From Clostridium luticellarii (GTDB taxonomy: Bacteria; Bacillota; Clostridia; Clostridiales; Clostridiaceae), in NCBI RefSeq assembly GCF_002995845.1, contig NZ_PVXP01000026.1:1-41099 (forward strand): a stretch of DNA of 41,099 bases. Reading direction: 5' to 3'. This document shows, piece after piece, positions 1 to 7,842 of this stretch (position 1 is its first letter; each line of letters begins with the position of its first letter). Position numbers and translations under genes: made by a program. Below the pieces are notes generated by a model. It did no database searches. It was not told where the DNA came from and saw only the letters and a program-made list of their open reading frames with translations.

Positions 1-13
1 ATATTATCCATAA

Positions 14-85
14 GAGACTTTCCTTCTTTCTTTGTATATTTTGTTTTTGCTTACTTAATATATTATCAGAGGAAAGTCTCTTTTT
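14..85 (+). terminator. Terminator-like inverted repeat with long loop
   Basis: An 11-nt arm (gagactttcct, 14-24) is perfectly complementary to 70-80 and is followed by five T. The 45-nt loop is long for a simple terminator, so it may be the end of a gene off the left edge or part of an attenuator. No coding sequence is visible to its left inside the window. Confidence 0.55.
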
Positions 86-146
86 CCATTTCTTATCTCA
101 AATAACCCTACAGTAATTTTACACTAATCCATTAAGTTTTATATAA

Positions 147-176
147 TTGACACCCAATTAATATTTCTGGATAAAT
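147..176 (+). promoter_or_regulatory. Putative sigma-A promoter of the peroxiredoxin
   Basis: A perfect -35 TTGACA lies at 147-152. After 17-18 nt comes a weak -10 (GATAAA or ATAAAT, 170-176). It lies about 60 nt upstream of the peroxiredoxin start and reads towards it. Confidence 0.45.
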
Positions 177-238
177 TGTTTTGAATATATACATCTAAAT
201 GCGGAATACTATATCTGATTAATAAGGAGGGAATAATT

Positions 239-715
239 ATGAAGCTAATTGCTATAGGAGATACTGCACCAAACTTTTCATTAGAAGACAATCATGAGCA
301 ATTTATAAATTTATCAAATTATAGAGGTAAAAATATATTGCTTTCCTGGCATCCTCTTGCCTGGACACCTATATGTACAGATCAGATGAGATCACTTGAA
401 AACAACTGGGATAAATTTCAAAAGCTAAATACAATACCCTTTGGCATAAGCGTCGACGCCCAGCCGTCAAAAAAGGTATGGGCAACTGCACTTGTACTTG
501 AACATCTAAACATTCTTGCGGATTTCTGGCCCCACGGTAAAGTCACTCAGGATTATGGGCTGTTTGTTGAAAAAGACGGTACTTCTCAAAGAGCAAATGT
601 ACTAATAGATGAAAACGGTATTGTAAAATGGGTTAAAGTATATCCACCAAATCAATTACCTGATATAAATGAAGTTTTTCAGATATTATCCAATATGCGG
701 CTGGCTGTAAAATAG
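239..715 (+). CDS. 1-Cys peroxiredoxin (AhpC/TSA redoxin family)
   Basis: 158-residue thioredoxin-fold peroxiredoxin predicted to reduce hydrogen peroxide or organic peroxides in the cytoplasm. The N-terminal pattern GDTAPNFSLED is typical of AhpC/TSA proteins. The peroxidatic cysteine is C46 in the motif PLAWTPICTDQ, the PxxxT/SxxC signature of the family. C46 is the only cysteine in the protein, so there is no intramolecular resolving cysteine; this fits a 1-Cys (AhpE-like) mechanism that needs an external thiol. The start is supported by AAGGAGG 8 nt upstream of the ATG. It stands alone, with its own promoter and a terminator at 735-792. The peroxidase role is secure at family level; the electron donor cannot be seen from the sequence. 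Confidence 0.88.
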   Translation: MKLIAIGDTAPNFSLEDNHEQFINLSNYRGKNILLSWHPLAWTPICTDQMRSLENNWDKFQKLNTIPFGISVDAQPSKKVWATALVLEHLNILADFWPHGKVTQDYGLFVEKDGTSQRANVLIDENGIVKWVKVYPPNQLPDINEVFQILSNMRLAVK

Positions 716-734
716 TTATTTGCAACACAGAATT

Positions 735-792
735 AATGCTTACGGTGAAATCTTCAAAGACATACAGTCTATATTCTGTAAGCATTATATTT
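735..792 (+). terminator. Terminator of the peroxiredoxin gene
   Basis: A 9-bp perfect stem (aatgcttac 735-743 with gtaagcatt 778-786) is followed by a T-rich tract. It lies 20 nt after the peroxiredoxin stop codon. Confidence 0.6.
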
Positions 793-894
793 TTTCTGTT
801 AAATATTTTTGGGTTCAGTTACAGTTTTCTTAAACAAAACATTTATTCACCTGAGTCCTAAAATAATTTATTCAGAAATATAACTATCAAAGCC

Positions 895-1215
895 TTACTC
901 AACTACCACCGCTGTCCCAGAAGCAGTTACCATAATCATATTTCCACCCTGTCCCAGCACTTCATAGTCAATATCCACACCAATAACTGCATTGGCTCCA
1001 ACGTTAGATGCCCTGTTCTCCAATTCCCTCAATGCCTGCTCCCTTGCCTGTATGAGTTCACTTTCATAAGATTTTGAACGTCCCCCAAAAAAATTGGTAA
1101 GCCCTGCTGCAATATCTTTGACAAAATCCACCCCGGAAATCACTTCACCAAAAATAATTCCCCTGTATTCCAAAATCTTCTTCCCTTCTATGATATTTGT
1201 AGTCGTAACAATCAT
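895..1215 (-). CDS. YbjQ/UPF0145 (DUF74) family protein
   Basis: 106-residue protein of the YbjQ/UPF0145 family, often labelled heavy-metal-binding domain protein. Visible family features are the N-terminal [22 protein letters not shown] strand pair (residues 4-25), the central helix with [15 protein letters not shown] sequence, and the C-terminal [13 protein letters not shown] block near residues 73-85. Family members form pentameric beta-barrels; their biological role is not established, and the metal-binding label is weak because no metal motif is obvious here. The start is supported by AAGGAGATG just upstream. It is monocistronic, transcribed away from the DUF4489 gene's terminator. Confidence 0.88.
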   Translation of the reverse strand: MIVTTTNIIEGKKILEYRGIIFGEVISGVDFVKDIAAGLTNFFGGRSKSYESELIQAREQALRELENRASNVGANAVIGVDIDYEVLGQGGNMIMVTASGTAVVVE

Positions 1216-1370
1216 TTTTTCATCTCCTTATTTTAAAATCAAGCGTTTATTTTGATTATTTTTAGATTAATTTTCAACTGAGCTGTGTATCAGAATCATA
1301 ACATATTTTCCCCAGGAAATCCATCTATATTCTCTTTTATTATTCCAATGCACCAATAACAGCCACAAAA

Positions 1371-1398
1371 AAACTCAAGGTTACTTACCTTGAGTTTT
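1371..1398 (-). terminator. Terminator of the DUF4489-like gene
   Basis: A stem ctcaaggt (1374-1381) / accttgag (1387-1394) with a 5-nt loop. Read on the minus strand it ends in a run of T. It lies just after the stop codon of the gene at 1414-1917. Confidence 0.7.
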
Positions 1399-1413
1399 GA
1401 TATAATCATGTTG

Positions 1414-1917
1414 TTAACATGAACTCCCACATGTAGCTATAGCTCCCAACGTTGCATTGTTGATAGCAAGTGTACCAACGGTAACTGCACTAGTAACAGT
1501 TGCAACTACAGTATAGTTGCAGCAGTCATCAAAACAGTTGCAGTCACAGTCGCAAACGAAAAATGAGAATGTCTCGCTGGCAACTAATGCCACCAAATCA
1601 AAAGTTGATGCCGGTCCTACAGGAATAGGAGTAACTTGATTTCCACACTGTTTAAACACCTGGAAGCTCACAGTACCAGTAAAGGCAACAGCTGCAACAA
1701 GATTGCTGGAAAATTCAAGTTTAACACACGGATCCTTTAATCCCCCGGTATTCAATGTCAAAGATGTGAGGGTAAAGGTAGTACCCAAAACTGTGGCAGC
1801 AGGCAGAGTAGTTGAATTAGGGCAACTGCATTTTATAATAGTCTTACAATTGTTTTCTTTTTTTATATTATTACACGGATCACAGTTGTCTTTATAAGAT
1901 CTAGACAAATAATTCAT
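1414..1917 (-). CDS. Cysteine-rich DUF4489-like protein
   Basis: 167-residue protein with about 18 cysteines. They fall in three groups: an N-terminal CDPCNN/KCSCPNS region, a central cluster CDCDCNCFDDCCN near residues 122-134, and a terminal CGSSC. Between these is a Thr/Val/Ala-rich, beta-strand-like body, with no signal peptide and no transmembrane helix. The layout matches the clostridial DUF4489 family, whose function is unknown; spore-coat or exosporium proteins of clostridia have similar cysteine-rich, small-residue composition, so a spore-surface role is a guess. AAGGAGG lies 9 nt upstream of the ATG. Family assignment is by memory of the pattern and was not searched. Confidence 0.7.
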   Translation of the reverse strand: MNYLSRSYKDNCDPCNNIKKENNCKTIIKCSCPNSTTLPAATVLGTTFTLTSLTLNTGGLKDPCVKLEFSSNLVAAVAFTGTVSFQVFKQCGNQVTPIPVGPASTFDLVALVASETFSFFVCDCDCNCFDDCCNYTVVATVTSAVTVGTLAINNATLGAIATCGSSC

Positions 1918-1966
1918 AAATGAAATCCTCCTTTTTAAAATAAAGTAAAGTATTTATAAATGTAAT

Positions 1967-1980
1967 TGACAATTTTGTCA
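1967..1980. promoter_or_regulatory. Short inverted repeat tgacaa-tt-ttgtca
   Basis: Perfect 6+2+6 inverted repeat about 50 nt upstream of the DUF4489-like gene. It overlaps a TTGACA that, with TATAAT at about 1992, would form a plus-strand promoter with an over-long 20-nt spacer. It could be an operator for the minus-strand gene; no reader is known. Confidence 0.3.
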
Positions 1981-2086
1981 TTGGCTTCTACTATAATATA
2001 TGATGTGGTGAAAAAAAGGTGATGGTAGTTAAGATTATTTCTCTATTTTCAGTACTGATTACAAATTTTTATAAAAATCTGTAAAA

Positions 2087-2119
2087 ATAAAAAAGCTAAC
2101 ATATCATCAGCTTTTTTAT
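2087..2119. terminator. Terminator downstream of the flavodoxin gene
   Basis: An 11-bp perfect stem (ataaaaaagct 2087-2097 with agcttttttat 2109-2119), A-rich on one side and T-rich on the other. It would work for the minus-strand flavodoxin gene ending at 2146 and is symmetrical enough to act in both directions. Confidence 0.65.
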
Positions 2120-2145
2120 CCCTAATTATAAATTTATAGTTTATT

Positions 2146-2604
2146 CTATTCTGTGAATTTTTTCAATAATTCAGCTGCAAAATCCTCTGCTGCTTTCATA
2201 TCTTTTTCATTTGGTCTTCCTTTGGCTATACCCCCCAAAATTTTGAAGGGCCCGAAAGTATCAAAGCCCTTGCAGGCAAAACTTCCAATTACATCAAAAC
2301 CTTGGGTTACAAGTATACTCTTAAGTGAGTTGTTATAGTTTTCCTTACCCTGTCCACTGGTGGAAAAAATAAATGCCTTCTTATTTTCAAATTTTCCAAG
2401 GTGATCTATAAGATCCAATATGCCTTTGTGAAATCTTCCATAAAATATCCCCGACCCAAGTCCTATCAGATCATATTTGCTGAATTCAATTTCATCAGCT
2501 TCCTCTGCCTTAATCAAATCTCCTTTTAAAACATCATTAATTTTAAAGGCAATTTTTTCTGTATTCTTATGTTCCGTAGATTCGTAGATTATCAGGCTGT
2601 TCAC
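2146..2604 (-). CDS. Flavodoxin family protein
   Basis: 152-residue flavodoxin-fold protein predicted to bind FMN and act as a cytoplasmic electron carrier or small flavin reductase. The phosphate-binding loop is seen at the N-terminus (YESTEHKNTEKI, residues 7-18), followed by GLGSGIFYGRFHK (about 48-60) and TSGQGKENYNNSL (about 82-94), the positions of the two isoalloxazine loops. The length is near that of short-chain flavodoxins. The start codon is GTG with an AAAGGA box about 9 nt upstream. It is flanked by its own terminator and stands alone, so its redox partner cannot be read from context. Confidence 0.85.
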   Translation of the reverse strand: MNSLIIYESTEHKNTEKIAFKINDVLKGDLIKAEEADEIEFSKYDLIGLGSGIFYGRFHKGILDLIDHLGKFENKKAFIFSTSGQGKENYNNSLKSILVTQGFDVIGSFACKGFDTFGPFKILGGIAKGRPNEKDMKAAEDFAAELLKKFTE

Positions 2605-2803
2605 TGCACATCAATCCTTTCCTTAATTTATTATATATTAAAATATCCACCATCTGTCTCCTGTCACTTAAATTCACTCCCCAAACTGGCTTGGTTTATT
2701 TTTTTGCTTTGAAGTATATCTCAAGGCCAAAATCAATAATATACAAACATATTTAAAGCCTGCTGCATAACATATATTAGTATATTATTGTAGAGGTGAT
2801 TTA

Positions 2804-3451
2804 ATGTATAACATACGGCCTGAAACTTTCGATTTCAGATCTATAAAGGGCATTTCTTCAAAGCAGCTGGATGAACATTATAAATTATATGTAGGTTATG
2901 TAAACTCACTAAATAAAATCTGGAATACTCCCTATATAGCTGCCAACTATGAAGACAGCAATCCAACCTATTCAACCATGCGAAGTCTAAAACGTGGTGA
3001 AACATATGCACTGGACGGTGTAAAACTTCACCAGCTCTATTTTGAAAATATGACCGGGGGCAGTAATACTCCGGGAGGTTCCATACTCAATATTATAAAA
3101 AATCAATTTTCTTCCTATGACAATTTTATATCCTATTTTACAAATGTAGGTTTATCCATCAGGGGCTGGGCAGTACTATCCATTGACTCCCTTGATAACA
3201 AACTTCATATAATAGGAAGCGATTCCCACGATAATGGAGCTGTATGGCTTTCCTACCCCATACTGGTCATGGATGTATACGAACACGCATATTTCATGGA
3301 TTTCGGGACAGACAGGAAAAAGTATATTTCCACATTCATTAAAAACATAAATTGGAGTGTACTGAATAGTAGGTTCAAAAAATACATTTCAATGCAGTCC
3401 ATGAATATAAAGCCCTATAGATACTGCCCATTTAAATATTTCAACATGTAA
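2804..3451 (+). CDS. Superoxide dismutase, Fe/Mn family
   Basis: 215-residue Fe/Mn superoxide dismutase converting superoxide to oxygen and hydrogen peroxide. All four expected metal ligands are present by motif alignment: H25 (EHYKLY), H76 (KLHQLYF), D157 and H161 (MDVYEHAYFMDF). The second-sphere residue that is Gln in the classical enzymes appears to be H142 (GSDSHDNG), a variation seen in some family members. There is no signal peptide, so it is cytoplasmic. The ATG follows GAGGTG at 7 nt. It sits alone and converges on rarA through the hairpin at 3470-3499. With the two peroxiredoxins in this window it gives an anaerobe a set of oxygen-defence genes. Confidence 0.88.
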   Translation: MYNIRPETFDFRSIKGISSKQLDEHYKLYVGYVNSLNKIWNTPYIAANYEDSNPTYSTMRSLKRGETYALDGVKLHQLYFENMTGGSNTPGGSILNIIKNQFSSYDNFISYFTNVGLSIRGWAVLSIDSLDNKLHIIGSDSHDNGAVWLSYPILVMDVYEHAYFMDFGTDRKKYISTFIKNINWSVLNSRFKKYISMQSMNIKPYRYCPFKYFNM

Positions 3452-3469
3452 ATATGTAAACAAAAGCAA

Positions 3470-3499
3470 GGCCTGAGAATCACTCCATATTTCCAGGCC
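3470..3499. terminator. Shared hairpin between sod and rarA
   Basis: A 6-bp G+C-rich stem (ggcctg 3470-3475 / caggcc 3494-3499) lies in the 55-nt gap between two convergent genes. T-rich sequence follows it on the plus strand. It probably terminates both. Confidence 0.5.
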
Positions 3500-3506
3500 G
3501 AATTGT

Positions 3507-4832
3507 TTAACTTTTTTGTTTATCCTTTATGTCCTTTATATTGTTCAATGTCTCTTTTACGTTTTTTTCAAAGCCTTGCTCTGAAGGAGCATAATATTTC
3601 CTATCTTTTAAATTATCCGGCAGACACTGCATATCTGTTGTTTTTTCCTTAAAATCATGGGCATATTTGTATCCTTTGCCATATTCCAAATCACGCATAA
3701 ACTTAGTTGGTGCATTTCTAAGATGCATAGGAACTCCCTGGGAGATGGTATCCAGTGCATCTTTTTTTGCTTTATTATAGGCCAGATAAAGTGAATTTGA
3801 CTTCGGGGCATAGGCCATATACACCACTGCCTGAGTAAGATTTACGCTGCATTCGGGCATACCTATAAAATGAACTGCATTGTATGCAGAAACTGCCACG
3901 GCCAGTGCTCCAGGATCCGCCATTCCTACATCTTCCGACGAAAAACGTATTATTCTCCTTGCCACATACAGCGGATCTTCTCCGGCTTCCAGGATTCTTG
4001 CCAGCCAGTAGATGGATGCATCCACATCACTATTCCTCATGGATTTGTGCAGTGCTGAAATCAAATTGTAATGTTCTTCTCCATTTTTATCGTAGAGAAG
4101 TATCTTTTTACCTATACACTGCTCTACTGCTTCCCTTGTTACCTGAGATGTACTCACATTGTCCAGACAACTCATTACTGAAATTTCCAGTACATTTAAG
4201 GCACATCTTGCATCTCCATTGGAATACATGGCTATGGTTCTCAATATTTCATCCGTAATACCTACCTTTAAATAGCCGAATCCCCTTTTATCTTTTATCG
4301 CCCTTTTCAGCAGACTCACAATATCTCCTATATCAAGGGGATGAAGTACAAAAACCCTGCACCTGGACAAAAGAGCTGAATTTATTTCAAAAGAAGGATT
4401 CTCAGTAGTTGCACCTATCAAAATTATGTTTCCCTTTTCTACATGGGGAAGAAAGGCATCCTGCTGGGCTTTGTTGAATCTATGAATTTCATCTACAAAA
4501 AGAATGGTTCTCACGCCCATACTTCTATTTTTTTCCGCTCTTGCCATAACTTCTTTTATTTCCTTTATTCCAGAAGTAGCTGCACTGAAATTTATAAATT
4601 TAGCTTTGGTAATAGAGGCAATTATCATGGCCAGGGTGGTCTTTCCAACTCCCGGAGGTCCCCAGAATATCATGGAACTTATATTGTCTGTATGTATCAA
4701 GTTGCTGAGTATTTTCCCTTTTTCCAGTATATGACGCTGTCCAATATAGTCCTCCAGTTTTCTGGGTCTGACTCTCTCCGCCAGTGGAGAAGAGAATTTT
4801 TTATCAAACATTGAATTTTGAACATAATCCAT
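3507..4832 (-). CDS. rarA: Replication-associated recombination protein RarA (MgsA)
   Basis: About 441-residue AAA+ ATPase of the RarA/MgsA/WRNIP1 family, acting at stalled replication forks. Numbered from an upstream in-frame GTG (three residues before the chosen ATG), Walker A is GPPGVGKTT at 61-69, Walker B/DEAH-like [12 protein letters not shown] at 117-128, and the sensor region [10 protein letters not shown] near 143-152. The C-terminal clamp-loader-like and tetramerisation domains ([20 protein letters not shown]) complete a full-length protein. A longer reading from GTG at 4841 is possible, but AGGTGG sits five nt before the ATG at 4832, so I chose the ATG. That ATG begins one base after the TAA of the upstream EamA gene, so the two are probably co-transcribed and coupled. 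Confidence 0.94.
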   Translation of the reverse strand: MDYVQNSMFDKKFSSPLAERVRPRKLEDYIGQRHILEKGKILSNLIHTDNISSMIFWGPPGVGKTTLAMIIASITKAKFINFSAATSGIKEIKEVMARAEKNRSMGVRTILFVDEIHRFNKAQQDAFLPHVEKGNIILIGATTENPSFEINSALLSRCRVFVLHPLDIGDIVSLLKRAIKDKRGFGYLKVGITDEILRTIAMYSNGDARCALNVLEISVMSCLDNVSTSQVTREAVEQCIGKKILLYDKNGEEHYNLISALHKSMRNSDVDASIYWLARILEAGEDPLYVARRIIRFSSEDVGMADPGALAVAVSAYNAVHFIGMPECSVNLTQAVVYMAYAPKSNSLYLAYNKAKKDALDTISQGVPMHLRNAPTKFMRDLEYGKGYKYAHDFKEKTTDMQCLPDNLKDRKYYAPSEQGFEKNVKETLNNIKDIKDKQKS

Positions 4833-4833
4833 A

Positions 4834-5700
4834 TTAACCACCTACTTTTTTGATGTTGTAAACAGCATAAATGACCATAGCTGCACCAATGACTTGAAGC
4901 CAGCTTATGGATTCCCCCAATATTAAAAAGGAGAGCAGCATAGCTGTGGGTATCTCAAGATTTCCTATTATTGAAACCTTTAAAGAACCTATCTCCTTAA
5001 TTGCTGCATACAACAAGGTTACCGGTATAATTTCACATAACACAGCAAGCATTATTACACATACAATCAATTGAACACTTAAATCCATTTTAAATGATTG
5101 GGCTGGAAATCTTAGAACCATCAAAGACAGCAATGAAAAAATAATTGAATAAAAATTCATGGTAAGAGGGTTCAATTCTATCATATATTTTTCCGAATAT
5201 ATATTCATAAAGGTATAAAATAGTGCAGCTAAAATTCCGAATATACATCCTTTTATAGGGAAATTCCCAACTCCATTGATAAGTCCCAGAGTTAGAAAAC
5301 AACCTGCAAAAGCTATAAGAACATCACATAGCTTATTGAAATTTAAAGTGTTTTTTTCAAATACAAGAGAATAGGTGAAAACCATTATAGGATAGGTATA
5401 CAGCAGAATGGTCACCACTGAGACATCTAAATAATTAAATGCACCATAGTAAAAAACAGTCATAAACGTATTCCCCACTATCCCCAGCACAGCAGTATGA
5501 TAAAGTCCCTTTCTGTCTATCTTCAACATACTTTTATCTATAAAAAGCATGGCAAAAAACATTATGGGAATTGATATTATGTACTGAAATATCAATATAT
5601 TTATTGAATCCATACCTTCTTCAAAAGCTATCTTTATTATAATACCGCAGGAACCAAACAATACAGCAGACAATGCTCCATATAAATACCCTTTTCTCAT
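4834..5700 (-). CDS. EamA-family (DMT superfamily) transporter
   Basis: 288-residue integral membrane protein with about ten hydrophobic segments arranged as two EamA repeats (roughly residues 5-135 and 148-283), the usual layout of drug/metabolite transporters. The substrate cannot be deduced. The second repeat holds the typical EIGSLKVSIIGNLEIPTAML and LGESISWLQVIGAAMV stretches (residues 236-255 and 262-277). The start ATG follows AGAGGTAG. The stop codon lies one base before the rarA ATG. That neighbour has no functional tie I can name; the pair is probably a chance operon. Confidence 0.88.
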   Translation of the reverse strand: MRKGYLYGALSAVLFGSCGIIIKIAFEEGMDSINILIFQYIISIPIMFFAMLFIDKSMLKIDRKGLYHTAVLGIVGNTFMTVFYYGAFNYLDVSVVTILLYTYPIMVFTYSLVFEKNTLNFNKLCDVLIAFAGCFLTLGLINGVGNFPIKGCIFGILAALFYTFMNIYSEKYMIELNPLTMNFYSIIFSLLSLMVLRFPAQSFKMDLSVQLIVCVIMLAVLCEIIPVTLLYAAIKEIGSLKVSIIGNLEIPTAMLLSFLILGESISWLQVIGAAMVIYAVYNIKKVGG

Positions 5701-5868
5701 GAGCTACCTCTAATCATCAGATACATTTCAATATTACTTATATCCTATATGATATCATAAGAAATATATCAATTAAAATATATTTGTATTTTACCGCAAT
5801 AATTACAGATATAAGGATGTATTTGCAGCTATTTCATCATAATCAGTTTCTATTATATATTTTGCCCT

Positions 5869-5897
5869 TTGTACTACAAATAATTTTATCTTATAAT
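5869..5897 (+). promoter_or_regulatory. Promoter of the Tyr T-box transcript
   Basis: TTGTAC (5869-5874), 17-nt spacer, TATAAT (5892-5897). The predicted start near 5904 is only a few bases before the T-box Stem I. Confidence 0.7.
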
Positions 5898-5910
5898 CAA
5901 ATTTATATAA

Positions 5911-6134
5911 CAGGTGAAGATGGAAAGAAGTAATCAAGTATATCACAAAGAGAAGCAGTGGTTGGTGTAAACTGCTAGGTGTGCTTTATGAAATACATTC
6001 CTGAACTGCAGGTTGAATTTAAGTAGACTGAGCCGTTTAACTCGCGTTAAGAGTAAGAGATAGACAATAATTTGTTTCTAAAATAGGGTGGTACCACGAT
6101 TAAGCTTCGTCCCTTAATCAGAGGTACTTTTTTT
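5911..6134 (+). ncRNA. T-box leader, specifier UAC (tyrosine)
   Basis: A tRNA-sensing transcription attenuator. The Stem I parts are the AGAGAAGCAGTGG and GTTGGTGTAAACTGC apical region and the specifier-loop string GAAA-TAC-ATTCCTGAAC. Aligned with the well-studied B. subtilis glyQS leader (GAAA-GGC-ATTCTTGAGC), the codon is TAC at 5994-5996, i.e. tRNA-Tyr. The T-box proper, AGGGTGGTACCACG, is at 6085-6098. The terminator is GATTAAG (6098-6104)/CTTAATC (6113-6119), extended by GGTACC/GGTAC pairing, then seven T. Uncharged tRNA-Tyr should favour read-through into the symporter gene. The T-box call is near certain; the codon rests on one alignment. Confidence 0.93.
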
Positions 6135-6142
6135 ATTTTTAC

Positions 6143-6190
6143 TATCAAATGATTCTTAGGTTCAGATGGAATTTGCTTGTTCGGACAAAA
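6143..6190 (+). repeat. Short copy of a dispersed intergenic element
   Basis: The stretch 6143-6177 matches 12900-12933 with few differences (shared core tgattcttaggttcagat). It is followed directly by tgttcggacaaaa, which resembles the far end (gcgttcggataaaa, 13037-13050) of the long copy upstream of bcp. It looks like an internally deleted copy sitting between the two T-box terminators. Confidence 0.55.
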
Positions 6191-6216
6191 TTTTAGAAAC
6201 ACATTATGGTTTAATT

Positions 6217-6263
6217 AGGGTGGTACCACGAATATTCGTCCCTTGGCCAGGGGCGTTTTTTTT
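6217..6263 (+). promoter_or_regulatory. Second T-box antiterminator/terminator without Stem I
   Basis: A second AGGGTGGTACCACG (6217-6230) is followed by a terminator CGTCCCT (6237-6243)/AGGGGCG (6249-6255) and eight T. The 80 bases between the first T run and this box are too short and lack the Stem I signatures, so this is a stand-alone decision module in series with the complete T-box. It would either add a second tRNA-dependent check or act as a constitutive terminator. Confidence 0.85.
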
Positions 6264-6339
6264 ATTATCCAATTAACAATGGACGATTGACAATACTCTA
6301 TAATTTGATATTTGAATTTATATAAAAGGGGGTTATAAA

Positions 6340-7761
6340 ATGAATATATCACTAATAATCATAATTCTATATATATCAATGCTGTTTGTAATAAGTTTTT
6401 TTGCCAGGAAAAGAGCCTTGAAGGGGGGTGAAAGCTATACTTTAGCTGGAAGACAGCTGACCACTCCTCTTGTAACCTGTTCTCTAATAGGGCTTGCCAT
6501 AGGTGGTGCATCCACTATAGGTGTTGCTGAACAGGCCTATAACATAGGTATGTCCGCAGGCTGGTACAATGTGGCCTGGGGGTTTGGAGCCATTGTAATG
6601 GGAATCTCAGTTGCGGGGAAATACAGGGAGTTCAACGTATCCACAGTACCGGAATTATTTGGAAAATTTTATGATGAAAAGGGAAGAATTATATGCGTTG
6701 TATGTCAGATAATTATTCTCCTGATAATTGTGTCACTTCAGTACATCGCAGGAGGATCCATTTTGTCTTCGCTGCTTCCCGGAGTATTCACATTAAAAAC
6801 GGGTATGATAATAAGTGCCTGTGTATTTATAGGCATAACTTTCATAGGCGGGATGTGGTCTGCAGGATTGTGCAATATGTTCAACGTTCCCATAAAATAT
6901 GCGGGAATCATATTGTGCACCATACTGGCAGTAGTTTCAACGGGAGGATTTCAAAACATAAAGCTTCACCTTCCTCAAAATATAAATTATTTCAGCCCCG
7001 TAGAAGGTACTGGAATATGGATAATCTTAAGCTGGTTTCTCATAATGATCACACAGGTTATGTCCATGCAGGGACCTGTACAATTAGCTTTTGCCGCCAA
7101 AGATTCCAGGACAGCAAGAAGGGGATTTATAATAGCAGGACTTCTAATGATTCCCATAGGTTTTTTGTGTGCCATAATAGGAATTGCTGCTAAAACTGCT
7201 TTTCCCGACGTAAGTGCCACTCTGGCACTGCCTAAGATGATATTGTCCCTGAACCCTGTAGCAGCAGGTCTGACTTTGGCAGCTCTATGGGCTGCGGATG
7301 TATCTACAGCTTGTAACTTACTTTTAGGCGCATCTACATTATTTACCCAGGACATATATAAGTCCTTTGTAAATCCAAAAATAGATAGTGAAAAGCTCAT
7401 TGTAATGAACAAGATATTTGTAGTTTTAATAGGCATACTGACCTTCATGCTGGCTTTATCCATGTCAGGCATATTAAAGACCATATCAATAGGTTTGAGT
7501 CTCTGTACATCTTTTACCATAGTATTTTTATTTACCGTATTTATTCCCAAGCTGTGCAGAAAAAGTTCCGCTTTTTATACCACTTTAGCCAGTATACTAG
7601 TACTGTTTTTATGGCAGATTATGCCTTCCTTTAGAATTTTTCCACATGTGATATTTATGGAATGGCTGGTGTGCCTCTGCACTTTTATGCTGATATCACT
7701 ACTGGATAAAAGGACTATATCCATGGATAACCAAAATAAATCCATTGAAAATATAATATAA
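6340..7761 (+). CDS. Sodium:solute symporter family transporter, T-box controlled
   Basis: 473-residue SSS (SLC5) family membrane protein with about 13 hydrophobic segments, starting with a classic first helix (residues 2-22) and the family's GGxSxTLAGR-like motif (GGESYTLAGRQL, 29-40). The region GLAIGGASTIGVAEQAYNIG (51-70) corresponds to the conserved helix that lines the substrate/Na+ site. Family members import sugars, organic acids, amino acids or vitamins with sodium. The tandem T-box leader with a Tyr codon makes an aromatic amino acid or a precursor the best guess, but the protein sequence alone does not show this. AAGGGGG precedes the ATG by 7 nt. It is followed by a strong terminator at 7791-7831. 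Confidence 0.85.
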   Translation: MNISLIIIILYISMLFVISFFARKRALKGGESYTLAGRQLTTPLVTCSLIGLAIGGASTIGVAEQAYNIGMSAGWYNVAWGFGAIVMGISVAGKYREFNVSTVPELFGKFYDEKGRIICVVCQIIILLIIVSLQYIAGGSILSSLLPGVFTLKTGMIISACVFIGITFIGGMWSAGLCNMFNVPIKYAGIILCTILAVVSTGGFQNIKLHLPQNINYFSPVEGTGIWIILSWFLIMITQVMSMQGPVQLAFAAKDSRTARRGFIIAGLLMIPIGFLCAIIGIAAKTAFPDVSATLALPKMILSLNPVAAGLTLAALWAADVSTACNLLLGASTLFTQDIYKSFVNPKIDSEKLIVMNKIFVVLIGILTFMLALSMSGILKTISIGLSLCTSFTIVFLFTVFIPKLCRKSSAFYTTLASILVLFLWQIMPSFRIFPHVIFMEWLVCLCTFMLISLLDKRTISMDNQNKSIENII

Positions 7762-7790
7762 TTTAAATGGATAAAAAATAATTTAAAACA

Positions 7791-7831
7791 GCACTGATTC
7801 CCAAACTTTTGAAAAGTTTGGGAATCAGTGC
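7791..7831. terminator. Bidirectional terminator between symporter and dehydrogenase genes
   Basis: An almost continuous perfect inverted repeat of about 18 bp per arm (gcactgattcccaaactt/aagtttgggaatcagtgc) with a short central loop. It separates two convergent genes. It is followed at 7830-7839 by gcgttcggat, the same 10-mer that ends the element upstream of bcp. Confidence 0.75.
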
Positions 7832-7842
7832 GTTCGGATCAC

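Noticed and set aside
1967-2000. Plus-strand TTGACA...TATAAT promoter
   Set aside because: The 20-nt spacer is too long for a good sigma-A promoter and no plus-strand gene follows before 2804; kept only as an inverted repeat of unknown use.
6987-7550. Minus-strand frame of 187 codons opposite the symporter
   Set aside because: Shadow of the symporter coding sequence, lacking its own signals.
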